A DNA stretch of 64,000 nucleotides from an uncultured Alphaproteobacteria bacterium (GTDB taxonomy: Bacteria; Pseudomonadota; Alphaproteobacteria; HIMB59): the NCBI GenBank assembly GCA_902527045.1, contig CABZNL010000003.1, positions 33,960 through 97,959 on the forward strand, in the 5' to 3' direction. Every line of letters starts with the position of its first letter. Position 1 is the stretch's first letter. Below the pieces are notes generated by a model, which saw nothing but the letters and a program-made list of their open reading frames with translations, was not told the origin of the DNA and made no database searches. Shown one piece after another: positions 8,619 through 17,195 of this stretch. The translations under genes and the position numbers were made by a program.

Positions 8619-10318
8619 TAGTTTGTTACCTCTTCAGGGAAATGTTTAATAACAGATAGCATTGGGTTTGGTGCTGCCTGTCCTAAGCCACATATTGAGG
8701 CATCCATCATTGCAGATGATAATTCTTTTAGAAGCTCAACATCCCATGAAGACTCATTCATTAGTTTAAGAGCTTTCTCAGTTCCGTTTCTACATGGAGT
8801 ACATTGACCACAACTCTCATCATGAAAAAAGAACATCAAATTCTTAGCAATATCCTTCATATTATCTTTATCAGATAACACCACCACTGCAGCAGATCCG
8901 ATGAAACAACCATGTTCTTGAAGTGTATCAAAATCTAATGGAACATTGTCTAATTTCGCAGGAAGGATACCGCCAGAAGCTCCGCCTGGTAGGTACGCTT
9001 TAAAGGTATGCCCTTCTTGAATTCCACCACAATATTCATCAATGAGCTGTTTTATTGTGATACCAGCTGGGGCTAACTTTACACCAGGGTTTTTTACTCT
9101 TCCAGAAACCGAGTATGTTCTTAAACCCTTTCTACCATTAAGACCATGGCTACTAAACCAAACCGCTCCTTTTTCTAGAATTTCTCTTACCCAAAAAACA
9201 GTTTCAACATTGTGAATTAAAGTGGGTCTACCAAACAAACCTACTTGAGATGGAAATGGAGGTTTATGTCTTGGTAATCCTCTCTTACCTTCCAAGCTCT
9301 CTAACATAGAGGACTCTTCACCACAAATATAAGCACCTGCCCCTCTTCTAAAATGAATTCTAGTTTTAATATTTAAGTTATTCTCCTCTAAAATTTTAAT
9401 TTCTTTTTTTAAAAATTTAATCACATCAGGATATTCATCGCGCATGTATATATAAACATCAGTAGCTTCAACAACCCACGCAGCGATTAACATACCTTCA
9501 AGGAATCTATGTGGATCTCGAGTCAAATAATGATGATCTTTGAATGTTCCTGGTTCACCCTCATCTCCATTAATAGCCATGAGCCTTGGTTTATCCTCAG
9601 CTCTAACAAATCTCCATTTTCTACCTGTTGGAAATCCTGCACCACCTAAACCTCTCAATCCTGATTGCTCCATTTCTTCGATCAATTTCATAGGGTCCTC
9701 TTTATCTTCAATACAGTCTTTTAAAATTTTATATCCACCCTCTTTTACATAATCTTCGTAGCTAATGTAATTTGGAATAACAGGTTTTGTGTCTTGTTCT
9801 TCTATAGCTTTTTGAACTATACTAACATTTGCATTTACAAAATGTTTTTTTCCCACTTCAACTACTGGTGCCTGGTGACATCTCCCCATACATGGAGCTC
9901 TGACAACTCTTACATTACTATTCAAATTATCTTTTAAATCTTTTTCCAAAGATTTGCATCCGTTCATCTCGCATGTAATACCATCACACACTCTTATAGT
10001 TGTATCTGGTGGAGTTAAGTCATCTTCTTTGTAAATATCAAAGTGAGCGTAAAATGAGGCAGTCTCATAAATTTCAGTTAGAGGTAAGTTAGTTAACTCT
10101 GATAGGGCAGTTAAATGTCTAGGTTTAAGACATTTATATCGATCTTGAATTAAATGAAGACTTTCAATTAACATATCTCTTTGTCTAAAATAGTCATTTG
10201 GTATAAGTTTTTTAAGATCGTCTACTGACTGATCATCACTTTGGCGTCCTTTATTAAATTCAAGTGCTTTTCTTCTACCAGAGCCAGGATGAATCTTAGT
10301 TTGAGAGTCTTCTTTCAT
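8618..10318 (-). CDS. Formate dehydrogenase beta/gamma fusion (FdsG-FdsB, NuoE-NuoF-like)
   Basis: 566 residues joining two subunits. Residues ~40-160 are a NuoE/FdsG thioredoxin-fold 2Fe-2S domain with Cys111, 116, 143 and 147. From ~190 follows the NuoF/FdsB flavoprotein, with the glycine-rich GLRGLGGAGFPTGRKW for FMN/NAD(H), GEPGTFKD, and the C-terminal 4Fe-4S ligands SCGQCTPC plus CGLG. It takes electrons from the alpha subunit and reduces NAD+. The same fusion is known from Methylobacterium Fdh1B. Directly downstream of a LysR gene; a palindrome and a weak promoter-like pair lie just upstream. Complex I NuoEF is excluded by the adjacent catalytic subunit. Confidence 0.92.
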   Translation of the reverse strand: MKEDSQTKIHPGSGRRKALEFNKGRQSDDQSVDDLKKLIPNDYFRQRDMLIESLHLIQDRYKCLKPRHLTALSELTNLPLTEIYETASFYAHFDIYKEDDLTPPDTTIRVCDGITCEMNGCKSLEKDLKDNLNSNVRVVRAPCMGRCHQAPVVEVGKKHFVNANVSIVQKAIEEQDTKPVIPNYISYEDYVKEGGYKILKDCIEDKEDPMKLIEEMEQSGLRGLGGAGFPTGRKWRFVRAEDKPRLMAINGDEGEPGTFKDHHYLTRDPHRFLEGMLIAAWVVEATDVYIYMRDEYPDVIKFLKKEIKILEENNLNIKTRIHFRRGAGAYICGEESSMLESLEGKRGLPRHKPPFPSQVGLFGRPTLIHNVETVFWVREILEKGAVWFSSHGLNGRKGLRTYSVSGRVKNPGVKLAPAGITIKQLIDEYCGGIQEGHTFKAYLPGGASGGILPAKLDNVPLDFDTLQEHGCFIGSAAVVVLSDKDNMKDIAKNLMFFFHDESCGQCTPCRNGTEKALKLMNESSWDVELLKELSSAMMDASICGLGQAAPNPMLSVIKHFPEEVTN

Positions 10319-10358
10319 TATGTGTAATGTAGTAATTTTTTATTAAGAATCAATTATC

Positions 10359-10390
10359 AATAAGTAATTAATTAATAACAATTACTTATT
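10359..10390. promoter_or_regulatory. 11-bp inverted repeat upstream of formate dehydrogenase genes; candidate LysR operator
   Basis: AATAAGTAATT (10359-10369) is repeated as its exact reverse complement AATTACTTATT (10380-10390) with a 10-base spacer. It overlaps the last codons and stop of the lysR gene and lies about 28-70 bases upstream of the fds start at 10318, where LysR-type activators usually bind. A weak TTGATT-N16-TACATT pair (10326-10353, minus strand) could be the fds promoter. It has no downstream U-tract, so a terminator is less likely. Operator role is inference. Confidence 0.45.
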
Positions 10391-11263
10391 AAAGCTTTTT
10401 AAGAACTTTAGAAAGTTATTTTTTATGGGTGAGGGACTTTTATCATCTATATGGACAATACCTACTTTATGCATGATTTCAGGGGAAACTAATTGAATAA
10501 AATTTGTATTTTCATCGTAGTTAAAAGATTGAGTAAAAATGTATGGCATTATGGTAGAGAATTCAGAACTATTAACGTGTGAGTATATGTGTGTCATCGA
10601 ATTAGACTCAATTAAAACTCTAGGATTGATATTATTTTCTTTAAACACTGCATCTAAAATTCTTCTAAATTGATTTTCTTTTGAAATTAAACATAGATCT
10701 AAATTGCCACATTCTTGCCATTTAATCTTCTTTTTATCTTTTAGATCCTCTTTTTTAGAAATTAAGTAGTATGTCTCCTTGTAAAGAGGTATTTTTTCAA
10801 CTCCTAAAATTGGCTCATTTTCTAGATAGCTAATACCAAGATCCAATTTAAAATCATGAAGATTTCGATCAATCTCATTTGAAGACATTGAAATAACTTG
10901 TAATTTAACATTAGTAAATTTCTTGACGAAACTATTGAGCAAAAAAGAGACCTCTAATAAAGCAGTTGGAATTACTCCTATTCTTAAATTTCCTGTTAAA
11001 TTATTTTTTAACTCAGTGCTTAATTGTTTTATATTAGAATATTCTTTAACTATGTTTTTAAATCTTTCTTTAAAAATTTCACCCTCAGAAGTTAAACCGA
11101 TATAGTTCTTACCTCTTTTTACAAGTCTTACTCCTATTTCATTTTCTAAAGCCTTTAATTTCATAGATAAAGCAGGCTGGGAAATATTTAGTTTTTCTGC
11201 AGCTCTATTGAAATGCTTCTCACTGTCTAAAGCTAAAATAATTTCTAAATTCTTTATTTCCAT
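10382..11263 (-). CDS. LysR-family transcriptional regulator (likely of formate dehydrogenase)
   Basis: 293 residues. Typical N-terminal winged helix-turn-helix (about 1-60, NRAAEKLNISQPALS) and a C-terminal periplasmic-binding-protein-like effector domain (about 90-293). It lies directly upstream of the fds genes on the same strand and 27 bases from a divergent TusA-like gene, so it could control both. LysR regulators (FdsR) beside fds operons are known in other bacteria. The ligand is unknown; formate or a related carbon signal is inference from position. Confidence 0.85.
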   Translation of the reverse strand: MEIKNLEIILALDSEKHFNRAAEKLNISQPALSMKLKALENEIGVRLVKRGKNYIGLTSEGEIFKERFKNIVKEYSNIKQLSTELKNNLTGNLRIGVIPTALLEVSFLLNSFVKKFTNVKLQVISMSSNEIDRNLHDFKLDLGISYLENEPILGVEKIPLYKETYYLISKKEDLKDKKKIKWQECGNLDLCLISKENQFRRILDAVFKENNINPRVLIESNSMTHIYSHVNSSEFSTIMPYIFTQSFNYDENTNFIQLVSPEIMHKVGIVHIDDKSPSPIKNNFLKFLKSFNK

Positions 11264-11290
11264 AGATTTTTAAAATAAATATATATGTAA

Positions 11291-11512
11291 ATGAATTATT
11301 ATCTAGACACTAAAGGATTTGAGTGCCCTATACCTGTATTAAAAGCTGAAAAATTTATAAAAAAACTAAAGAAAAATGACGTACTCACGATAGAAAGTGA
11401 TGACCCTTTATCACAGTTTGACTTTAAAAATTTTTGTGAAGAAAATAAATATAAGATAATCTCACTCAAAAAAGAGGGTAAATTAGTGAATATAAAATTT
11501 AAAATTCAATAA
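11291..11512 (+). CDS. TusA/SirA-family sulfur carrier-like protein
   Basis: 73 residues with the TusA fold signature: a YYLDTKGFECPIPVLKAEKF N-terminus containing the CPxP active-site Cys, then alpha-beta repeats ending in a hydrophobic strand (LVNIKFKI). TusA proteins carry persulfide sulfur from cysteine desulfurases. In E. coli this affects 2-thiouridine formation, molybdenum cofactor synthesis and formate dehydrogenase maturation. Divergent from lysR and tail-to-tail with moeA (14-base overlap), it sits inside a Moco/formate cluster. This suggests sulfur delivery towards FdhD rather than tRNA; that role is inference. Confidence 0.8.
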   Translation: MNYYLDTKGFECPIPVLKAEKFIKKLKKNDVLTIESDDPLSQFDFKNFCEENKYKIISLKKEGKLVNIKFKIQ

Positions 11513-12677
11513 AATTAATCTTTTCACCTTTTTTTATTTTATTTATACCCTCTGGAACAATAGCTAACCCGTCAGCTTCTGCAAGCGAGATAAGTTTTGC
11601 CGATCCTTTTGAATTGTGGGTATGTAATAAGTTTTTAGATAATTTCACACGATAAAATTTTGTTATATTAGATTTTTTATTTTCTGAAAAAGCAGATCTA
11701 TAATATTTAGTAATGCTTGAATTATTATTACGAGAAGGATCTATAAATAAACTTATTAGTAAGTATAAGTTAATGAAAACTGCTAATGGATTTCCTGGAA
11801 GTGAAAAATAGAAGTTAGATTTTTGCTTTGAAAAAATAACTGGTCGACCGGGTTGAATTCTTACATATTTAAAAAGTAGATTGGTATGATCTTCTAAGAA
11901 AGATGATATAAAATCTTTAGAACTAAATGATGACCCGCCTGAGCTTATAATGATATCGAATTTATTTCGATTATTTCTATAAAAACTTTTGATTTTTAAT
12001 TGGTCGTCTTTTAGTACACCTAAATCTTTAGCTTTTATATTAAATTTCTTTAAAAAATAAATTATTTGATTTTTGTTTGAGTCATAAACTTGATGGTCTT
12101 TTATTTTTTTGCCAGATTTAATCAATTCATTTCCTGAAGATATTACACCGACATTTAAAGCTTTATATACCCATAAATTAGTAATTCCTACAGATGAAAG
12201 TAATGCTATTTTTATAAAATCAATTTTTTCATTTTTTTTTACTAAAATTTTATTTTTTTTTAAATCTTCTCCTTTTTTTTTAATATCTTTATTAGAAATT
12301 TTAGAATATTGGATTATTAAATTATTGTCCTCTATTTTTGCATTTTCTAAGGAAATAAAATTTTGAAAGTTTTGTGGAATAATGGCACCCGTATTTATTT
12401 TATATGCTAACTTTGGGTTTAATTTATTATATGAATGCCCTGCGTTAAGTAATCTTTTCGATATCAATATTTTTTTTAAATTTTTATTTGAAATAATATA
12501 ACCATCAAGTCCTGCAGAATTTTGTAAAGGAAGGTTTATTGGTGAAATAATTGCTCTTGATGCAACTGCATTATGAGACTCCTCTAATTTAACCCTAGTT
12601 TCTCTAAATAATTTCTTTTTTTCTTGAATAATTATTTTTTGTGCAAGTTCGAATGATATTAACTTAGGAATTTTCAT
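11499..12677 (-). CDS. moeA: Molybdopterin molybdenumtransferase MoeA
   Basis: 392 residues. Domain order fits MoeA: N-terminal substrate region with NSAGLDGYII, the KKKGEDL motif, the central MoaB/MogA-like fold with DSNKNQ and SSGGSSF, then PGRPVIF and SLPGNPLAVF, and a C-terminal beta-barrel. It inserts molybdate (or tungstate) into adenylylated molybdopterin. The GGxS loop is more divergent than usual, but key acidic and PGNP motifs remain. The ATG at 12677 is preferred over an upstream TTG because it gives MKIPKLISFE directly. Overlaps mobB by 14 bases. Confidence 0.9.
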   Translation of the reverse strand: MKIPKLISFELAQKIIIQEKKKLFRETRVKLEESHNAVASRAIISPINLPLQNSAGLDGYIISNKNLKKILISKRLLNAGHSYNKLNPKLAYKINTGAIIPQNFQNFISLENAKIEDNNLIIQYSKISNKDIKKKGEDLKKNKILVKKNEKIDFIKIALLSSVGITNLWVYKALNVGVISSGNELIKSGKKIKDHQVYDSNKNQIIYFLKKFNIKAKDLGVLKDDQLKIKSFYRNNRNKFDIIISSGGSSFSSKDFISSFLEDHTNLLFKYVRIQPGRPVIFSKQKSNFYFSLPGNPLAVFINLYLLISLFIDPSRNNNSSITKYYRSAFSENKKSNITKFYRVKLSKNLLHTHNSKGSAKLISLAEADGLAIVPEGINKIKKGEKINFIEF

Positions 12678-13152
12678 TATATATTTCTGATGCAATTTTA
12701 TCTATTTGACTATGATTAAAGGTTTGTATTGGATGATCCAAATCATCATCTGTAACTAAATATTTAACATTATTAGTAGATTTATAGAGGTAGTCTTTAT
12801 CGTTCTTTTGTAAATGTACCTCTAGTTTAATTAACTCGTCACAACTCTTAAAACCCTCAAATATTAATAAATCACAATCTTTATTGAGATCTATTAAACT
12901 ACCTAAATGTATATCTGGTGTAATTTTCTCTTCCATTAAAGCAAGTCTTTTATCAGAAACTAGTGTTGTTTTGTATGCACCAGATTTTCGAATTTTATAA
13001 CTATCAGTATTGGGATGATCAATATCAAAAGAGTGGTGAGCATGTTTTACGACACCAACTTTTAATTTTTTTTCTTTAAAAAATTTTACTATATTGCTTA
13101 CCAAAGTGGTTTTGCCACTATTTTTCCAACCAATAACAGCTATTGTTTTCAC
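12664..13152 (-). CDS. mobB: Molybdopterin-guanine dinucleotide biosynthesis adapter MobB
   Basis: 162 residues from a GTG at 13152 (MKTIAVIGWKNSGKT). The P-loop GWKNSGKTT is at residues 8-16, followed by KVGVVKHAHHSFDID typical of MobB, a small GTP-binding partner of MobA. An upstream in-frame TTG at 13170 would add six residues with no family support. Downstream it overlaps moeA. The gene diverges from fdhD with 29 bases between the chosen starts, so the two cofactor genes share a very short control region. Confidence 0.87.
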   Translation of the reverse strand: MKTIAVIGWKNSGKTTLVSNIVKFFKEKKLKVGVVKHAHHSFDIDHPNTDSYKIRKSGAYKTTLVSDKRLALMEEKITPDIHLGSLIDLNKDCDLLIFEGFKSCDELIKLEVHLQKNDKDYLYKSTNNVKYLVTDDDLDHPIQTFNHSQIDKIASEIYNENS

Positions 13153-13181
13153 TTTGTCACCATAATACAATCAAGAAAAAT

Positions 13182-13994
13182 ATGACAGATTTTTTAATCA
13201 AACCAAGTGTAAATAATAAATCCTTATTCAAATTAAAAAAATCAATTAATGAAAAAGGAGAAATCACAAAAATTCCAATTATTGAAGAAAAACCACTTAC
13301 CCTTTATTTGAACAATCAAGAGATTGTGACAATCATGACTATTGGCGATTATCCAAAATATTTAGCTATTGGATATCTATTCAATCAGGGAATGTTAAAT
13401 AGTATTGAGGATGTAAAAAAAATTGAATTTCATAAAGACCTAAAAACAGTAGTTGTTAGAACTAAGAGCAAAACAAATTATGAGGAAAAATTAAAAAAGA
13501 AAGTAAATACCTCTGGTTGTGCTCAAGGCACTGTATTTGGAGATTTGTTTGAAGAAATAAATTCTATTTCCTTAAATAAGAAAATCAAAATTAACCATCA
13601 ACAGTTAATTAATTTATCAAAAAAAATTAATACTGAACCAAGTTTGTATTTGTCTGTTGGTGCTATTCATGGATGTGTGCTTTGTAAAGGGGAAAATCCT
13701 CTTTACTATTTTGAGGATGTTGGAAGACATAATGCTGTTGATAAAATAGCAGGTTTGATACTAGAGAAAAAAATTAATGTTAAAGAAATGTCCTTTTACA
13801 CTACAGGTAGATTAACGAGTGAAATGGTATTGAAGTGCATTAAAATGGAGATACCAATATTACTCTCACGTTCAGGATTTACAGCCTGGGCTGTTGAAAT
13901 AGCTAGAAAAAAAAACTTAACAATGATAGGAAGAATAAGAGGTAAAAGATTAAATATTTTATCTGGCGACTTTAGATATACCGACAATGAGTAA
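13182..13994 (+). CDS. fdhD: Formate dehydrogenase accessory sulfurtransferase FdhD
   Basis: 270 residues from the ATG at 13182 (MTDFLIKPS). An earlier TTG reading would run into the mobB start. The FdhD core is clear: TIGDYPKYLAIGYLFNQG, NTSGCAQGTVFGD, GAIHGCVLC, FEDVGRHNAVDKIAG and TTGRLTSEM. FdhD passes sulfur from a cysteine desulfurase to the bis-MGD cofactor, which formate dehydrogenase needs for activity. The sulfur loop has a single Cys where E. coli FdhD has CxxC. It overlaps mobA by 8 bases. Its presence fits the fdsA product needing a sulfurated cofactor. Confidence 0.93.
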   Translation: MTDFLIKPSVNNKSLFKLKKSINEKGEITKIPIIEEKPLTLYLNNQEIVTIMTIGDYPKYLAIGYLFNQGMLNSIEDVKKIEFHKDLKTVVVRTKSKTNYEEKLKKKVNTSGCAQGTVFGDLFEEINSISLNKKIKINHQQLINLSKKINTEPSLYLSVGAIHGCVLCKGENPLYYFEDVGRHNAVDKIAGLILEKKINVKEMSFYTTGRLTSEMVLKCIKMEIPILLSRSGFTAWAVEIARKKNLTMIGRIRGKRLNILSGDFRYTDNE

Positions 13995-14592
13995 ACTCAT
14001 ATCAGTTATCCTGACTGGAGGTAGATCTTCAAGAATGAGCTATGAGAATAAAAGTTTTTTGAAATTTAATAACAAAAATTTTATTGAGATTTTGACTAAT
14101 AGTCTCAAAGAAAAATCAGATGAGATTATTATAAATGCAAATAGGGATATTCAAAAGTACGAAGAATTAGGATACAGAGTCGTTAAAGATAAGATTAAAG
14201 GTTATAAAGGACCCTTAGCTGGTTTACATAGCGCTCTAGATTTATACAAGAACACAGATGAGGATATATGGTTTGCTCTTTTTCCTACTGATGCACCAAT
14301 CATAAATACTAAAATAATAGATATTTTTCTTTCAATTTCCAAAAAAAATAACAATGCATATATTTCCAAAATTAATAATATTATTGAACCAATGTTTTCT
14401 TTTTGGTCTTTAAAAATTTATAAGAATTTAGAAAAAGTTCTTATAAACAATGATGGATACAAAATTATGAAGTTTGCAGATGAAATAGGTTTTGATTTTG
14501 TAAATTTTACAAAAGATAAAAAAATTGAGTTTTTTAATGTAAACGATAAAGATGATTACACTGAATTTTTAAATTTTAGAGAAACTAACTAG
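13987..14592 (+). CDS. mobA: Molybdenum cofactor guanylyltransferase MobA
   Basis: 201 residues. N-terminal nucleotide-binding signature LTGGRSSRM followed by a divergent YENKSFL (usual form GxDK), then GYKGPLAGLHSAL and FPTDAPII for GTP and metal. It links GMP to molybdopterin to form MGD, which the formate dehydrogenase uses as bis-MGD. Starts inside the fdhD end (ATGAGTAA). Its 3' end overlaps the convergent reductase gene by 24 bases. No moaA-E genes are visible, so the pterin must be made elsewhere. Confidence 0.87.
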   Translation: MSKLISVILTGGRSSRMSYENKSFLKFNNKNFIEILTNSLKEKSDEIIINANRDIQKYEELGYRVVKDKIKGYKGPLAGLHSALDLYKNTDEDIWFALFPTDAPIINTKIIDIFLSISKKNNNAYISKINNIIEPMFSFWSLKIYKNLEKVLINNDGYKIMKFADEIGFDFVNFTKDKKIEFFNVNDKDDYTEFLNFRETN

Positions 14593-15102
14593 TAAAGAGC
14601 CACCATCATTAATTTTTTGTTCAGTATGACGATATCCTCTTTCCTCTAAATAAGGGTTTAAATCTTTAAAGTTTATGTATGTAAAAGCTGGTATACCTTC
14701 GTTAAATGTAAGAGGTTCAATAGTAATAAAAATCTCATCAATTAAGTCAGCATATAAAAAATAATCGTGAACACTAGTTCCTCCTAATACTAAAACACTT
14801 TCTTGGCAAAGATTTTCAAATTCTTCCCACTGATTAAAGTCTGGGTTAAAATAGAATTGATTAATAGAATTTTTGATTTGTTTAATTTCTTGGTATTTTC
14901 TTGAAAAGATAACTCTTGATCTAGTGTCATTAGGATTTAATTCATGAGTTTTCCTACCCATTACCTGCCATTTATGATTCTTAATCAGGGTATTTAGGTG
15001 ATTTTTATCTTCATGGCTTGTCCATTCAAATGGATTATCTCCGGAGTATTTCGCAATAAAACCATCGCTTGAACACGCGAATGCTAAGGTGTATTTAATC
15101 AT
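14569..15102 (-). CDS. Dihydrofolate reductase / RibD C-terminal-like family protein
   Basis: 177 residues. N-terminal LAFACSSDGFIAKY and PFEWTSHEDKNHL, then QVMGRKTHE and a C-terminal VLVLGGTSVHDYFLYADLIDE match the DHFR/RibD-reductase fold. NADPH-binding GG and the RKT region are recognisable. It may serve as the cell's dihydrofolate reductase or as a pterin/riboflavin-type reductase; the sequence alone does not settle this, so no symbol is given. ATG at 15102; tail-to-tail overlap with mobA. Confidence 0.75.
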   Translation of the reverse strand: MIKYTLAFACSSDGFIAKYSGDNPFEWTSHEDKNHLNTLIKNHKWQVMGRKTHELNPNDTRSRVIFSRKYQEIKQIKNSINQFYFNPDFNQWEEFENLCQESVLVLGGTSVHDYFLYADLIDEIFITIEPLTFNEGIPAFTYINFKDLNPYLEERGYRHTEQKINDGGSLLVSFSKI

Positions 15103-15146
15103 TAATTTATTTTATTAATTTTAAGTATAATATTTTTAAACAATAT

Positions 15147-16049
15147 ATGAATTTTTACCTACCTATTGCAGAAATATCTATAAATATTTATATATTAATT
15201 TCCCTTGGTATTGGAATAGGTTTTATTTCTGGACTCTTTGGTATTGGTGGGGGATTTATATCATCCCCCTTATTGATATTAGTTGGAATACCTCCAGCAG
15301 TGGCAGTTGGAACTACTACTGTTCAAGTATTTGCTTCTACTTCAACAGGAGTTGTAAGTCATTTTCAAAGAAAAAATATAGATTACCAAATGGGTGTAAC
15401 AATGGTAATTGGAGGATTATTTGGAACATTCATTGGAGTGTTAATCTTAAATAACCTGAAAAATATTGGCTTAATAGATAATTATTTGAATAGCATATAT
15501 ATCGTCCTGTTAATAATTACTGCTACTTTTATTCTATACGAAACTGCAAAAGTTAATATTGTTCATAAAGATAAAAAATTTAAATTGCATCAGCATTCTT
15601 GGATACACGGTCTTCCATTAAAATTTAAATATAGAAAATCAAAGTTATATATAAGTATTTTAGCTCCTTTATTTATAGGTTTTCTTATTGGAGTGTTGAC
15701 TGGTCTAACTGGGATAGGTGGAGGGTTTATACTTATACCTTGTATGATTTATCTTTTAGGAATGAAAACAATTTCAGTCATAGGAACGTCATTATTTAAC
15801 ATCACAATAGTGTCTTTTGTATCTTTATTTTTGCAAATTTATATTAATCAAAATATAGATTTTGTATTAGCATTAGCTTTAATCATTAGTAGTTCTATTG
15901 GTGCTGCAGTTGCATCAAGAATAGTTGATTTGCTTGATCAAGAAAATTTAAAAGTAACATTTGGAATGCTGTTATTAATTATTTCTTCTTTTTTAGCATA
16001 TGATTTATTTAGAACTCCTGAAAATTTATTTATTATCAATTATGTATAA
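15147..16049 (+). CDS. TSUP-family (TauE/SafE) membrane transporter, putative sulfite/sulfonate exporter
   Basis: 300 residues with about eight membrane spans. Two internal repeats each carry the family glycine motif: GLFGIGGGFISSP (about 28-40) and GLTGIGGGFILIP (about 188-200). TSUP proteins move small sulfur- or carbon-containing anions such as sulfite or sulfoacetate across the inner membrane. In alphaproteobacteria this type is often followed by a TIGR02186 protein, as here (8-base overlap). Substrate unknown. Confidence 0.85.
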   Translation: MNFYLPIAEISINIYILISLGIGIGFISGLFGIGGGFISSPLLILVGIPPAVAVGTTTVQVFASTSTGVVSHFQRKNIDYQMGVTMVIGGLFGTFIGVLILNNLKNIGLIDNYLNSIYIVLLIITATFILYETAKVNIVHKDKKFKLHQHSWIHGLPLKFKYRKSKLYISILAPLFIGFLIGVLTGLTGIGGGFILIPCMIYLLGMKTISVIGTSLFNITIVSFVSLFLQIYINQNIDFVLALALIISSSIGAAVASRIVDLLDQENLKVTFGMLLLIISSFLAYDLFRTPENLFIINYV

Positions 16050-16719
16050 ATTCGTCTTAATTATTTTATTATTTTCTAAAATTACTTTTGCTTCTAATTT
16101 TTCTTTAGATGAATTTGATATTGAAATAAATTCAAATTTTTTAGGTAAAGAAGTGGTGTTGTTTGGTAATAAAGACAAAGAAAGTAGTATCATTTTTATT
16201 TTTGAGGGAGAAGATAAGGAGGCTAAATTAACAACTAAGGTTAAAGAAGGTTATTTATGGATCAACAAAACTCGAAGTTTAAATAATCAACCAAGTTTTT
16301 TTGCTATCTTTACTACCCCAAAAAAAACTTTAAATGAAATATTTCTATTATCGACTTTAAAAGATAAACATCCGCTAATAAGTAACACTTCTGTAAGGCT
16401 ATATGAAATCAGAAAAGCAATGAAAAGTAAAAATTTGTATATTGAAGAGGAACTTGAAAACTTAAATGGAAATTTATTTTTAAAGAAATTTCTTATACCA
16501 GATAATATATCACCAGGAAATATTAAAGTTTATATGTATGAATTAAAAAATAATCAAATCATAAAAATGTCTTCAAAAAATTTAATAATAAAAAAAGGTG
16601 GTATCTCGTTTAAATTGGAAGAGTTATTAAAAAAAGAGTCTTTTATTTACATTTTTATTTTAATTGTAATATCATTATTGCTAAGTTTATTAACCAATCT
16701 AATATTTAGAAGAAAATGA
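16042..16719 (+). CDS. TIGR02186-type membrane-anchored exported protein
   Basis: 225 residues from the internal ATG at 16042, which begins a clear signal sequence (MYKFVLIILLFSKITFAS); a longer reading starts inside the transporter gene. A periplasmic beta-rich domain (about 20-195) includes VVLFGNKDKESSIIFIFEG. A C-terminal membrane helix (about 200-222) ends in RRK. The family is conserved in alphaproteobacteria beside TSUP exporters and has no known biochemical function. Overlaps the next gene by ATGA, so the three genes probably form one operon. Confidence 0.78.
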   Translation: MYKFVLIILLFSKITFASNFSLDEFDIEINSNFLGKEVVLFGNKDKESSIIFIFEGEDKEAKLTTKVKEGYLWINKTRSLNNQPSFFAIFTTPKKTLNEIFLLSTLKDKHPLISNTSVRLYEIRKAMKSKNLYIEEELENLNGNLFLKKFLIPDNISPGNIKVYMYELKNNQIIKMSSKNLIIKKGGISFKLEELLKKESFIYIFILIVISLLLSLLTNLIFRRK

Positions 16720-17195
16720 AAAAATTTAATAATAGAAATTATTTTGTAGTAATTGATCAAAGTGAGGAGATGTGGACTGCTGTTAAGTTTGCTGTAAGAA
16801 GGGCAAAAGTAACTAAATCAAGTATTACAACAGTGAGTTTCATTCAAAGTGTCAGTGGGGGTATGATGCTTACATCATTAACTGAAAAAATTTTAGATAA
16901 AGACCAAATTGAAACTGAAAAGCTAAAACATAAAGAAGTGCAAAGCTTCATATTCGAAAAATCTAAAATTAAAGCAAAATCAGAGATATTTAAGTTTAAT
17001 GAAATCGATGAATTTGTAAGTTTTTTGAATAAATATTCGTCTAACTCTACGATTATTCTAGCAACAAGTAAGGATATTGGGAAGCCAGGTCCTCTTATTG
17101 ATAAATTGATATACGAAAAATCAAGTTCGTTACATTGTCCTCTTGTCATTATTAATGGTAATCTTGAAGATAAAGAGATTGAGAAGATAATTTAG
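16716..17195 (+). CDS. Universal stress protein (UspA family)
   Basis: 159 residues with the Usp fold: N-terminal FVVIDQSEEMWTAVKFAVRRA, and a C-terminal LATSKDIGKPGPLIDKLIYEKSS segment before LHCPLVII. The usual ATP-binding GxxGxGxxxxxxxGS loop is not well preserved. It may act as a regulatory partner of the membrane proteins upstream. Its TAG stop is followed directly, in the same frame, by the reading frame of a DUF2256 protein. Confidence 0.8.
   Translation: MKKFNNRNYFVVIDQSEEMWTAVKFAVRRAKVTKSSITTVSFIQSVSGGMMLTSLTEKILDKDQIETEKLKHKEVQSFIFEKSKIKAKSEIFKFNEIDEFVSFLNKYSSNSTIILATSKDIGKPGPLIDKLIYEKSSSLHCPLVIINGNLEDKEIEKII

Noticed and set aside
13143..13181. TTG start for fdhD and TTG start for mobB at 13170
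   Set aside because: Both extensions lack family support and would make the two divergent genes overlap; ATG 13182 and GTG 13152 give canonical N-termini.
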